64,000 nt of DNA, from contig NZ_JBBEWC010000004.1 in assembly GCF_037860775.1 (NCBI RefSeq), positions 124,001-188,000 of the forward strand, in the 5' to 3' direction. Made by a program: the position numbers and the translations under genes. This DNA comes from Emticicia soli. Lineage in GTDB: Bacteria > Bacteroidota > Bacteroidia > Cytophagales > Spirosomataceae. The notes below the pieces were generated by a model that did no database searches, was not told the DNA's origin, and worked only from the letters and a program-made list of their open reading frames with translations. This document shows positions 34,235-42,883 of the stretch, piece by piece; positions within the stretch are counted from its first letter, which is position 1, and every line of letters begins with the position of its first letter.

Positions 34235-35461
34235 TTACTTAGCTTTTTTAGCAGTAGTATACAACAAATATGTAAGGCTAAACTGAAAGTTTATTCTTTC
34301 ATATATGATTCTATCTACCCCATCTTGCTTATAAACGGTTATACCTTCGCTATTCTTTTGCGGCATGAATTTAAAACGAGCCGACGCAAGTAGATTATTC
34401 CATTTAATCCCTCCTTCACCAACTAAAAAAATGCTTATTGGGGGACCATATACTTGTATTCCAGAATTAAAGGTAGGGATATGCTTAATATGAATACCAC
34501 CTCCTACAAAAGGCTTAATTTTAGACCTAATATTAAACTGATGCCTCATAAGTGGAACAAAATTCAGATAATTAATACTAGTCGAATAGTTTAGAGCCTC
34601 AATTTTTACATTTTCTCTATTAAAGAAAGTTTCAAATACAAAACTAGTCCGGTTAAGATTTCTTTTAGTAAAAAAGGAGACACTTAAACCAAATAACATA
34701 TTCGGAACAATTGTTTTTGAAGAGAAATAGGTAGTATATACCCCATGAGCAACGAGGTTTCTATCAGAACTTATACCCGCCATTACACCTACCGCAAAAA
34801 TACCTTTATCTTCTTTTTTTTTCACATAACAGGTGTAATTACAACCAATACACTCGCTAAACTCAATAAATTTGTCTGTCATTGTACGAATCTCATAAGT
34901 CAGATTATTGGTTTTTATTGTCTTAGCGCAATTATTAAATAAGAGTTCTAACTGCTTTTGATACAATTTATTATTAAACTCAAATACTTTCCCATTTCTT
35001 TCCTCCAAAAAACTATGATTGATTAATTCAGTAATCTTTTCACCCTCTTTGTAAAAGAAATGCTGTTTATTTGTATCATCATTTAAATATAAGAGGGTAT
35101 AATCTGCTTTTAGCAAAACTAAAAACGCTAATATGACGTCTTTTTTAACAATCAGATTACGGTCTTTAAGTAATGCATTTGTAGTAAATGGTGTTATATC
35201 TAAGTCTGTTTTTGCAACCAGATAATTCTCTTTCCCAGTTATCCCAAAAGAGCTTAATTCTGCAATCTCATACGATTGCTCACTATTATTGACATCTTTA
35301 AAATTGATTCTTGTAGGGTTACTTATCCAGTCCTGGTCGTCAATTCTTCCTTTTAATGTATCAGTTTGGTTTTTTAGAATAATAAATCCATCAACATAGT
35401 TTTTTTGAGAAAAAGCAGAGACAGAAATAAAAACAAAAAGTATTGTTTTTAGGAGTTTCAT
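34235..35461 (-). CDS. Secreted protein with predicted outer-membrane strand region
   Basis: This 408-aa protein has a signal peptide (MKLLKTILFVFISVSAFSQ). The mature start KNYVDGFIILKNQTDTLKGRIDDQDW is a frequent opening in Bacteroidota outer-membrane proteins of unknown function. A helical middle has two Cys-containing segments (CAKTIKTNN, ECIGCNYTCYVKK). Residues from about 230 alternate hydrophobic strands as in an 8-10-stranded barrel and end near FQFSLTYLLY. It converges with the PKD lipoprotein gene with a 25-bp gap. Confidence 0.7.
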   Translation of the reverse strand: MKLLKTILFVFISVSAFSQKNYVDGFIILKNQTDTLKGRIDDQDWISNPTRINFKDVNNSEQSYEIAELSSFGITGKENYLVAKTDLDITPFTTNALLKDRNLIVKKDVILAFLVLLKADYTLLYLNDDTNKQHFFYKEGEKITELINHSFLEERNGKVFEFNNKLYQKQLELLFNNCAKTIKTNNLTYEIRTMTDKFIEFSECIGCNYTCYVKKKEDKGIFAVGVMAGISSDRNLVAHGVYTTYFSSKTIVPNMLFGLSVSFFTKRNLNRTSFVFETFFNRENVKIEALNYSTSINYLNFVPLMRHQFNIRSKIKPFVGGGIHIKHIPTFNSGIQVYGPPISIFLVGEGGIKWNNLLASARFKFMPQKNSEGITVYKQDGVDRIIYERINFQFSLTYLLYTTAKKAK

Positions 35462-35582
35462 AGAGCGTATCTAAAGATTTTAAACTGTTTGTCAACAGCA
35501 GCGTTTAATAATACGTATTGGGCTTCAATTTAGTAAAAATTTGAATCATGAAACCACACCAATTAATAAAAGATTTTTAGCC

Positions 35583-36101
35583 ATGAATAAATTCAACTAC
35601 AACTTAGATTTTAAAAACACAGACTTTCGGCTGCACCCGGAGCTTTACCGCATTGGTGTTGGCGAACAAGGCGTATTGTTGGTTGAGCCATATAAATCTG
35701 AATTGCTGCCGCTATGGCGGTTTAAAACTGTTGAAATAGCCCGAGAATCAAGCAAGGCTATTTATGAGCAATTTGAGAAATACCTGAAAGAAAAAGATTT
35801 TGTAGGGGCCGATATGGCTCGTAAATACCTGCAAATGGGTTTTACCCGTGCCCGTCGCTATGCCAACCATGCCAGCGGACAAAAGTATGCCCAAGAACAG
35901 CCAAGAGAAGAAGCTGTTGAATACCCATACTCGAGTGGAAGCAAGTTTAAAGACAACCCCATATTGCCACAAGAAACCGATGCCCTGACCAACGAAAAAG
36001 CTCAGGCAGCACAGGTATTTAAAGAACTTTGGTTTAAAGCCAAAGACAATGCCGAATATAAGGCTTTAAAGAAGTGGTTTCGGGATACGTATTATAAATG
36101 A
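35583..36101 (+). CDS. DUF4385 protein
   Basis: The frame opens at a TTG (35541), but ATG 35583 (MNKFNYNLDFKNTDFRLHPELYRIG) is the family's normal start, giving 172 aa. The pattern YRIGVGEQGVLLVEPYKSELLPLWRFKT with the later MGFTRARRYANHASGQKY stretch is DUF4385. The function of the family is unknown. It is a single gene with a strong terminator. Confidence 0.85.
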   Translation: MNKFNYNLDFKNTDFRLHPELYRIGVGEQGVLLVEPYKSELLPLWRFKTVEIARESSKAIYEQFEKYLKEKDFVGADMARKYLQMGFTRARRYANHASGQKYAQEQPREEAVEYPYSSGSKFKDNPILPQETDALTNEKAQAAQVFKELWFKAKDNAEYKALKKWFRDTYYK

Positions 36102-36117
36102 GGCATCATAACAAAGC

Positions 36118-36145
36118 AAAAACCACCTCAAATGAGGTGGTTTTT
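36118..36145. terminator. Strong hairpin terminator between DUF4385 and nrdA
   Basis: A perfect 13-bp stem (36118-36130 with 36133-36145, core AACCACCTCA/TGAGGTGGTT) with an AA loop and T-run sits 17 bp after the plus-strand stop and 36 bp past the minus-strand nrdA stop, serving both. Confidence 0.85.
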
Positions 36146-36180
36146 CGTGAAAGATTAAGAAAGAAAGAAAGTCGGAATCC

Positions 36181-38652
36181 CTATGAGCCACACATCTCGC
36201 AACCCTCAGGGTCGTCGAGTGAGCATTGCATAGCAGCATATTGATATTCATCATCACTATTAAAAGTTGCGGCAGCTGATGCTTTTGCCGTTTGTTCTTC
36301 GGCATATTTAGCATAATCTAATGGTTTTTCCTCAACGGTTGTAACAGCCGGTACTACTTCTGCAATTGCTTGTCTGTCTACCGTGAACTTCACAGCGTCA
36401 GAAGCAGCTTTGGTGCGTAGGTAATACATACCTGTTTTCAGACCTGCTTTCCATGCATAGAAGTGCATAGAAGTAAGTTTACCGAAATTAGCATTTTCCA
36501 TAAAGATATTTAACGACTGACTCTGGCAGATAAATGCACCACGGTCGGCTGCTAAATCAATAATGGTTTTTTGCTTGATTTCCCACGCTGTTTTATAGAT
36601 ATCTTTCAGATTCTGTGGGATTTCAGGTATGCCTTGTACCGAGCCATTTGCAGCAATCAACTTGTTTTTCATGGTATCGTTCCAAAGACCAATTTTTACC
36701 AAGTCTTTCAACAAATGTTTGTTTACCACTACAAACTCACCTGACAATACACGACGAGTATAGATGTTTGAAGTATAAGGCTCAAAACATTCGTTGTTGC
36801 CTAATATCTGGCTAGTTGAGGCTGTTGGCATAGGAGCCACCAAAAGTGAGTTGCGCACACCATTTTGCTTCACTTTCTCACGAAGCTCTTCCCAGTTCCA
36901 ACGGTTTGAGTCAGGCGTTACACCCCACATGTCGAACTGGAAGATACCTTGCGAAATAGGAGATCCCTCCCATGTAGCATAGGGTCCTTCTTTTACTGCC
37001 AATTCCATCGATGCTTCCATTGCAGCAAAGTAGATGGTCTCAAAAATATCTTTGTTTAATCGACGGGCTTCGTCTGATTCAAAAGGCATTCTTAAGATAA
37101 TCAACGCATCGGCCAAGCCTTGAACCCCTAAACCAATAGGGCGGTGGCGAAGATTGCTTTTCTCTGCTTCAGGAACAGGATAGTAATTGACATCAATCAC
37201 TTTATTCAGGTTACGGGTAATAACCTTCGTAACTTCATACAATCTCTGATGGTCAAATTTCAAAAAGCCGGTTTTGGCATCTTTTACAATGTATTTTGGC
37301 AATGCAATTGATGCAAGATTACAAACGGCTACTTCGTCTGGTGCTGTGTATTCGATAATCTCGGTACACAGGTTCGAAGATTTGATTGTGCCTAGGTTTT
37401 TCTGGTTCGATTTCTGGTTGGCCGCATCTTTGTATAACATGTACGGTGTACCTGTTTCTACCTGCGACTCCATCACTGCAAACCAAAGGTCCTGCGCTTT
37501 AATTGTTTTACGAGCCTTACCTTCTGACTCATATTTTTGGTATAATCTTTCAAATTCCTCTCCGTAACACTCTGACAAACCCGGAGCTTCGTTAGGGCAG
37601 AACAACGACCATGTATCGTTGGCCTCAACGCGTTTCATAAATAAGTCAGAAATCCAGAGAGCGTAAAATAAATCTCGAGCACGTAGTTCTTCCTTTCCGT
37701 GATTTTTCTTTAAATCTAAAAACTCAAATATATCGGCATGCCATGGTTCAATATATATAGCAAATGAGCCTTTGCGTTTTCCGCCGCCTTGGTCAACATA
37801 ACGGGCAGTATCGTTGAAAACACGAAGCATCGGCACAATACCATTAGAAGTACCATTAGTACCCTTAATGTAAGAACCTGTTGCACGCACATTGTGGATA
37901 GCTAAACCTATACCACCTGCTGATTGTGAAATTTGCGCTGTTTGACGTAAGGTATCATAGATACCGGTAATGCTGTCGTCTTTCATCGTCAATAAGAAGC
38001 ACGACGAAAGCTGTGGTTTTGGCGTACCTGCATTAAATAATGTAGGTGTAGCGTGCGTAAACCAACGTTCCGAAAGCAATTCGTAAGTTTCAAGTACACG
38101 GTCAATATCATCGCCATGAATACCCACTGCTACACGCATAAGCATGTGTTGCGGGCGTTCAACGATTTTACCGTTTAGCTTTAGTAAATACGATTTTTCT
38201 AAGGTTTTGTAACCAAAATAATCATAACCAAAGTCTCTGTCATAAATAATTGCAGAATCTAGCGTTGCCGCATGTTTCTGAATCACTTTCCAGGTTTCTT
38301 TTGCAATCAATGATGCATTCTGGCTGGTTTTCGGGTCAACATACTGATACAACATCTTCATTGTACCCGAAAAAGACTTCAAAGTGTTTTTGTGAAGATT
38401 AGAGATAGCAATCCGAGCCGCTAAAATAGCGTAATCAGGGTGCTTGGTGGTCATCGAAGCGGCGGTTTCCGCAGCAAGATTATCTAATTCCGAAGTACTC
38501 ACTCCATCATAAATTCCTGCTACAACTTTCATGGCTACTTCAACGGGTTGGACAAATGCCGGCTCTAGGCCATAGCACAATCGCTCAATACGAGCAGTAA
38601 TTTTGTCGAACTTTACCGACTCGCGGCGTCCGTCTCGTTTGATTACATACAT
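36181..38652 (-). CDS. nrdA: Ribonucleoside-diphosphate reductase, class I, alpha subunit
   Basis: This 823-aa catalytic subunit reduces ribonucleotides to deoxyribonucleotides. An ATP-cone lies at about 1-90 (allosteric activity site). Active-site residues: Cys218 (LSSCFLL), Asn427-Cys429-Glu431 (SSNLCTEIIEY) and Cys444 (VCNLAS). The C-terminal pair CEMCGS (Cys818, Cys821) relays electrons. Length and features are class Ia. No beta subunit (nrdB) lies within the window, and there is no intein. The 507-bp upstream gap has two perfect DnaA boxes, and I could not find paired NrdR boxes there. Confidence 0.95.
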   Translation of the reverse strand: MYVIKRDGRRESVKFDKITARIERLCYGLEPAFVQPVEVAMKVVAGIYDGVSTSELDNLAAETAASMTTKHPDYAILAARIAISNLHKNTLKSFSGTMKMLYQYVDPKTSQNASLIAKETWKVIQKHAATLDSAIIYDRDFGYDYFGYKTLEKSYLLKLNGKIVERPQHMLMRVAVGIHGDDIDRVLETYELLSERWFTHATPTLFNAGTPKPQLSSCFLLTMKDDSITGIYDTLRQTAQISQSAGGIGLAIHNVRATGSYIKGTNGTSNGIVPMLRVFNDTARYVDQGGGKRKGSFAIYIEPWHADIFEFLDLKKNHGKEELRARDLFYALWISDLFMKRVEANDTWSLFCPNEAPGLSECYGEEFERLYQKYESEGKARKTIKAQDLWFAVMESQVETGTPYMLYKDAANQKSNQKNLGTIKSSNLCTEIIEYTAPDEVAVCNLASIALPKYIVKDAKTGFLKFDHQRLYEVTKVITRNLNKVIDVNYYPVPEAEKSNLRHRPIGLGVQGLADALIILRMPFESDEARRLNKDIFETIYFAAMEASMELAVKEGPYATWEGSPISQGIFQFDMWGVTPDSNRWNWEELREKVKQNGVRNSLLVAPMPTASTSQILGNNECFEPYTSNIYTRRVLSGEFVVVNKHLLKDLVKIGLWNDTMKNKLIAANGSVQGIPEIPQNLKDIYKTAWEIKQKTIIDLAADRGAFICQSQSLNIFMENANFGKLTSMHFYAWKAGLKTGMYYLRTKAASDAVKFTVDRQAIAEVVPAVTTVEEKPLDYAKYAEEQTAKASAAATFNSDDEYQYAAMQCSLDDPEGCEMCGS

Positions 38653-39008
38653 AAGGCAGTCTCAGTAAGGGGTTTGGATTCGAAAAATATTCTTATAGAC
38701 CAAGCACGTATGGTCTGGACACGCAAAAAATACAGCAACATTGAATTTATAATTATTGTGACCGCCATTACTTTTTGGGTTTAAATTATTTTGGGTTACA
38801 AGCAGTCAACTCTGCTAGTCATATAAATTTTTACGCACTGGTTTATCACTAAATCAGTATGTAAAATTAACAATTTCTAAAGGCTTGAAAAAACCGCACT
38901 TCTATACCATTTTAGCAACAGTAAAAAAGTCTAATATTAAGAAAATGTTAAGACCTAATAATCAGTCAGTTAGTTTTTAAGGAAGGTAGAAAAAATCAAA
39001 TTAAAAAG

Positions 39009-39017
39009 TTATCCACA
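39009..39017 (+). promoter_or_regulatory. DnaA box TTATCCACA
   Basis: Exact match to the strict DnaA-box consensus TTATCCACA. The same orientation occurs again 127 bp away, and the box lies 357 bp upstream of the nrdA start. Confidence 0.6.
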
Positions 39018-39135
39018 AGCTTGTGCACACTTTTTAGATTTTTTCTTAGTAAAGAATTACGTAGTGATTAGGTTGGGTTTTCATTAACAAATGTAAATAT
39101 TTAATTTTCAGAAAAAAAAATTATTTCTGAAAAAG

Positions 39136-39144
39136 TTATCCACA
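39136..39144 (+). promoter_or_regulatory. DnaA box TTATCCACA (second)
   Basis: Second exact TTATCCACA, preceded by the same AAAAG as the first. It lies 16 bp beyond the thiamine pyrophosphokinase stop codon. Confidence 0.6.
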
Positions 39145-39159
39145 TTGAAAAATCACCCA

Positions 39160-39831
39160 TTAATCATGGCATTCCATCACTAAAAGGTCTCCTTTTTCAT
39201 AAGAAACACTTACAATCCCGTCGCTGGCAGCCTCATTACTGCTTCCGGTTCTATAGCCGAGCTTAAGTTCCTCATTATCAAGCTTGTACAACAGATTCCC
39301 CGTTCGTATACCCGTAACAGTACCAACAGGTATCAAAGAAATGGGTGAGCCCTTAGCAAACCACTTCTCAAAGACATTTGGAGTAGGTAATAAAGGATAT
39401 ATTACTGAATAATCGTCGATTAAGACGATACGAAGTTTACTTTTGTAACGTATGATACTGGTCATGTTGGTGATAGAGTGGTCGGCTCTGCGGCCCGTTG
39501 CCCATACCACATTAACTGCAGGGAAGCCCCGAGTTATCAACATTTCAAAAGCCTTCTCAAGGTCTGTTTTTTCCTGGTCTGGGGTATGAATAATCTCGAT
39601 AGGATACTGGCTTTTCTCTATCTCTGTTAAGTCAATGTTAACATCAAAATCGCCTAAAAGTACATCAACTTTTATGCCGAGCTCCATTACACGATAGATA
39701 GCCTGGTCTAAAACAACAACGAAAGGACTCCACTCCAGCAGTTGCCCCAACAACTCGAAACTACATGCCTCACCATTGGCAATAATCAATGCAGGTTCTT
39801 GTTTTTCTCTTACAATATGATGAGATGACAT
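39160..39831 (-). CDS. thiN: Thiamine diphosphokinase
   Basis: This 223-aa enzyme transfers pyrophosphate from ATP to thiamine. Motifs: VDVLLGDFDVNID (family GDxDS-type site, with Val where Ser is usual), HTPDQEKTDLEKA (the DQxxTD signature) and WATGRRADHSITNM (GGRxDH signature). The C-terminal beta domain binds thiamine. There is no thi-box (TPP riboswitch) pattern in the short upstream gap. A CAAAGGTA (-7 TACCTTTG on the minus strand) lies only 6 bp before the ATG, so the mRNA may be almost leaderless. Confidence 0.9.
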   Translation of the reverse strand: MSSHHIVREKQEPALIIANGEACSFELLGQLLEWSPFVVVLDQAIYRVMELGIKVDVLLGDFDVNIDLTEIEKSQYPIEIIHTPDQEKTDLEKAFEMLITRGFPAVNVVWATGRRADHSITNMTSIIRYKSKLRIVLIDDYSVIYPLLPTPNVFEKWFAKGSPISLIPVGTVTGIRTGNLLYKLDNEELKLGYRTGSSNEAASDGIVSVSYEKGDLLVMECHD

Positions 39832-39965
39832 TCAAACAAAGGTAAAATTTTTACGTTGAGGTAAATAATAAACCTCAGAACAAGAACAGAAGTTCTCAAT
39901 AGCAACGAATATTTTTTAAATACTTTTGGGTGCTTTGTTAACCTACTGGCCACTAAGGGCTAAGG

Positions 39966-40559
39966 CTATTTCAGGTCTGCAAGTTTTCTTAAATCGATGT
40001 CATCAAGAGTAGCTTTGATTTTACTCATATCAACATTAGTACCTTTTATGCTAACCACAAAGCGGCTGGCTATAAGCACTGCCATTTCACTTTCTTTTGT
40101 TTGGGCATCATATTTTTCAAATGCCTTATGGTCTTTGTATGTAGTTGTTTTTTCGTAGCCCGTCTCTGACTCCGTGTTAATATTAAGCATTGACCAAGCT
40201 GCCATACCCATAATACCACCGGTACCTGCTACATCTGCTATATTTACCTCTATAGAGTTATCTCCTTCAAAGTATTTCCCCTCAGCCGTTGCTACCTGAA
40301 AACCCATAGCACCTGTTTTCTCGCCTGATACTTTTTCTCTGGGCAGGCCATTGGCATCAGCAGGTAATAGCTCTTGTAATAATTTTGGGTCTACTACGTC
40401 TTTGGGCTCTTCATTCGCTAGTTTTTCGGCCTCTTCAGTAATATTCTGTACTATATCTTCGGCTGTTTCAGGTGCTTTTGTTTCTTCTTTATTACCTCCA
40501 CAATTAAACATTAAAAAACTGGTAGCCAACAAAATAAATATGTATTTGAGTGTTTGCAT
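39966..40559 (-). CDS. Lipoprotein of unknown function
   Basis: This 197-aa protein has a lipoprotein signal ending MFNC (acylated Cys20) and then a Glu-rich tether (GNKEETKAPETAEDIVQNITEE). The globular part includes GEKTGAMGFQVATAEGKYFEGDNSIEVNIADVAG and ends with VSIKGTNVDMSKIKATLDDIDLRKLADL, a plan seen in Bacteroidota lipoproteins of unknown role. It is probably the gene before thiN on this strand, though 134 bp separate them. Confidence 0.75.
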   Translation of the reverse strand: MQTLKYIFILLATSFLMFNCGGNKEETKAPETAEDIVQNITEEAEKLANEEPKDVVDPKLLQELLPADANGLPREKVSGEKTGAMGFQVATAEGKYFEGDNSIEVNIADVAGTGGIMGMAAWSMLNINTESETGYEKTTTYKDHKAFEKYDAQTKESEMAVLIASRFVVSIKGTNVDMSKIKATLDDIDLRKLADLK

Positions 40560-40676
40560 GGTATTGGTATCTGAAATAATAAAACATGAATATAGATAGG
40601 TACTTCTTTAAAAACAAAAAATGAATTACTATATGTTAACTAAACCTATTACATTTGGTTTTTTATTGCTCAATCA

Positions 40677-41495
40677 ATGCTTACTTTCCCAAACGCCAAA
40701 ATAAACCTTGGGCTCAACATTGTTGAGAAACGCCCCGATGGATTTCACAACATTGAATCAGTTTTTTATCCTGTCAATTGGTGCGATGCGCTCGAAATAG
40801 TCCCCGCTGCGCAGTTTCAGTTTCAGAGTTCTGGTCTGGCTATTCCGGGCGATGAAAAAAACAATCTGTGTATTAAGGCTTTTCAGCTAATACGCACCAA
40901 AAACCCTAAAATGGCAGATAAAGCGGCACATTTTCATTTGCACAAAGTGATACCTATGGGTGCAGGGCTAGGTGGCGGCTCAGCCGATGGTGCTTTTGCC
41001 CTAAAAATACTCAATGAAATCTTTGAGTTGGGTCTTAATACAAATGAGCTACAAAACTATGCCCGCCTATTAGGCTCTGACTGTGCATTTTTTATCGAAA
41101 ATCGTCCGGTATTTTGTTACAATAAAGGCGATGAATTTGAAGAATTTTCGTTAAATTTAAAAGGCAGATTCATCGTACTGGTTAATCCTGCCATTCATAT
41201 ATCAACAGCCGAAGCTTATGCCGGAGTAAAACCCCAAAAAGCGGCAATTCCGCTGAAAGAAGCATTATTATTACCATTAAATAAATGGGAGGGTATTGTG
41301 AAAAACGATTTTGAACAAAATTTGTTATGGAAGTATCCGACCATTGCAGAGACCAAAAAAGTGTTATATGAGCAAGGAGCACTATATGCTTCTATGACAG
41401 GCTCGGGTTCTACTGTGTATGGCATTTTTGAGACAGAAAAAGACTTAAAAGCACAATTTCCGGACTTTGCGCTATGGCAAGGTTATTTTAACTAA
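40677..41495 (+). CDS. ispE: 4-diphosphocytidyl-2-C-methyl-D-erythritol kinase
   Basis: This 272-aa GHMP kinase phosphorylates CDP-ME in the non-mevalonate isoprenoid pathway. It has NAKINLGL (catalytic Lys8), the ATP loop PMGAGLGGGSADGA (93-106), LGSDCAFF with the catalytic Asp, and the C-terminal MTGSGSTVYGIF motif. TACATTTG at 40650-40657 is a possible -7 element. Followed after 14 bp by the oxidase subunit gene. Confidence 0.94.
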   Translation: MLTFPNAKINLGLNIVEKRPDGFHNIESVFYPVNWCDALEIVPAAQFQFQSSGLAIPGDEKNNLCIKAFQLIRTKNPKMADKAAHFHLHKVIPMGAGLGGGSADGAFALKILNEIFELGLNTNELQNYARLLGSDCAFFIENRPVFCYNKGDEFEEFSLNLKGRFIVLVNPAIHISTAEAYAGVKPQKAAIPLKEALLLPLNKWEGIVKNDFEQNLLWKYPTIAETKKVLYEQGALYASMTGSGSTVYGIFETEKDLKAQFPDFALWQGYFN

Positions 41496-41509
41496 TACCA
41501 CCAAAGAGA

Positions 41510-42118
41510 ATGTTGAAACAACTTACAAAACGCCGTGAACCTCTTTCATTTATGCTTTATCTGGGCATTCTGGGGAGTAGTCTGCTGTTTTTTTTCATCA
41601 TTCTGGTTTTTGTTAAAAAAGAGTTTAGTAATCAACAAATTACACTAAAAATACCCGGCGTATTCTGGGCTAGTACCTGGATAATACTTGTAAGCAGCTC
41701 TACACTTCATTGGGCCAATAAGGCATTCAGAGAAGAGCGTTTTCGCAGTTATCGGCTCAATATCAGTCTAACGTTAATATTTGGTATTGTTTTTATGATT
41801 TTACAGGCACTAGGCTGGCGGCAAATGATTATCAGCGGTATTACTATGAGCAACAATACAGGTGGAATGTTTATTTATATTCTATCTGGCTTGCATCTGA
41901 TTCATGCGCTTGGTGGCATTATTGCTTTAGGAGTAGCCAACAAAGATGCTTTTCAGCGAATGGAATATGTTGAGTCTTATGTTTATAGTGTAAATCCACC
42001 AAATCAATTGAAACTCCGATTGATTAGTATATATTGGCATTTTATTGATGCCTTATGGCTACTTTTGTTTATTTTCTTACTTTATCATGCTTCACAAAAC
42101 CCGGGGAATAGTAATTAA
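41510..42118 (+). CDS. Cytochrome c oxidase subunit III family protein
   Basis: This 202-aa protein has five probable membrane helices with conserved charged residues, as in the five-helix heme-copper oxidase subunit III. Signatures: FWASTWIILVSSSTLHWA, YILSGLHLIHALGGI (LHxxHxxGG), and the terminal SIYWHFIDALWLLLF (YWHFVDxxW). No subunit I or II gene is adjacent. It overlaps the recO gene by 32 bp. Confidence 0.9.
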   Translation: MLKQLTKRREPLSFMLYLGILGSSLLFFFIILVFVKKEFSNQQITLKIPGVFWASTWIILVSSSTLHWANKAFREERFRSYRLNISLTLIFGIVFMILQALGWRQMIISGITMSNNTGGMFIYILSGLHLIHALGGIIALGVANKDAFQRMEYVESYVYSVNPPNQLKLRLISIYWHFIDALWLLLFIFLLYHASQNPGNSN

Positions 42119-42776
42119 CTATATTCGTTACCGAGAAACGTCTATCATCGCCAAAATCTATACCGAAAAATTTGGGATACAATCATATATAGAAAACGGT
42201 GTGCGGAGTAGCAAAGGCAAAAACCGGATTGCGTTGTTTCAGCCGCTTACACTGGTAGATATGGTATTGTACCATGACGACAAAAAAGAGATTCACCGAA
42301 TCTCGGAAATCAAAGCGGCTTATCCTTTTAAAACGCTTCCTTATGATGTTTATAAATCGAGCATAGCAATGTTTCTTGACGAGGTTCTCAATAAAACCCT
42401 AAAAGAAAGCAACGAGAACGCCGTTTTATTCGATTTCCTCTATCATTCTTTTATTTTCTTAGATGAAACTGAGCAGCATTTCGAGAATTTCCATCTTATT
42501 TTCTTATTGAAATATGCGTTCTTTCTGGGCTTTTTACCGCGCGATTCTAATGAAATCATGGCGCAACTTCATGAAGCCAATATCATTATCCCATTCGACT
42601 CAGGCTATAAAACCTTAATGAATCAACTTATTGCTGCCGATTATCAGACACCTCTCGGCATGAGCAGAGGAGCAAGAAACCATCTACTAGAAGTAATTAT
42701 TTTATTTTATCAACTGCACATAGAAGATTTTGGTGAGGTAAAATCTCTTCAGGTATTACGGGAAGTACTAAGTTAA
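42087..42776 (+). CDS. recO: DNA repair protein RecO
   Basis: The start is set at ATG 42087 (MLHKTRGIVINYIRYRETS), the family's normal N-terminus, rather than a spurious upstream ATG at 42045; this gives 229 aa. An N-terminal OB-fold (about 1-80) precedes a helical domain. RecO loads RecA onto SSB-coated DNA with RecR. There is no cysteine at all, so the zinc finger of some RecO proteins is absent, which is common in Bacteroidota. The start lies inside the preceding oxidase gene, 32 bp before its stop, so coupled translation is likely. Confidence 0.92.
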   Translation: MLHKTRGIVINYIRYRETSIIAKIYTEKFGIQSYIENGVRSSKGKNRIALFQPLTLVDMVLYHDDKKEIHRISEIKAAYPFKTLPYDVYKSSIAMFLDEVLNKTLKESNENAVLFDFLYHSFIFLDETEQHFENFHLIFLLKYAFFLGFLPRDSNEIMAQLHEANIIIPFDSGYKTLMNQLIAADYQTPLGMSRGARNHLLEVIILFYQLHIEDFGEVKSLQVLREVLS

Positions 42777-42828
42777 GTAATACCTAAGAGTTTTAAGTAT
42801 CAAAGGAAAAAATACAAATAAAACTGTA

Positions 42829-42859
42829 TTGTTTTCTATTTTTTAAATTTCCAACTTTG
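42829..42859 (+). promoter_or_regulatory. Bacteroidota-type promoter for the S8 protease
   Basis: TTG (42829-42831), 20 bp, then CAACTTTG (42852-42859, 7 of 8 to TAnnTTTG). The ATG at 42884 is 24 bp downstream. Confidence 0.6.
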
Positions 42860-42883
42860 TTTTTCTATCAATTTGTCGGTACC

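Larger units (their letters stand above)
38653..39159. other. 507-bp AT-rich non-coding region upstream of nrdA with DnaA boxes
   Basis: No credible ORF on either strand. It contains two perfect DnaA boxes (39009, 39136). CACAAGCTTGTG, a perfect 12-bp palindrome, overlaps the end of the first box. A low-GC inverted repeat lies at 39105-39114/39124-39133 (TTTTCAGAAA/TTTCTGAAAA) with an A-run inside. It could be a promoter-regulatory region for nrdA or a candidate replication origin. Confidence 0.5.

Noticed and set aside
34193..34393. 66-aa plus-strand frame between the PKD lipoprotein and the 34235 gene
   Set aside because: It overlaps both neighbours and has no promoter or coding character.
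38653..38760. NrdR boxes upstream of nrdA
   Set aside because: I looked for paired acACwATATwGTgt-like sites and found no convincing pair.
39105..39133. Inverted repeat as terminator for thiN
   Set aside because: The stem is nearly all A/T (TTTTCAGAAA/TTTCTGAAAA) and too weak to call; kept only as a feature of the DnaA-box region.
39832..39965. TPP riboswitch upstream of thiamine pyrophosphokinase
   Set aside because: No CUGAGA or ACCUGA-type core is present in the gap.
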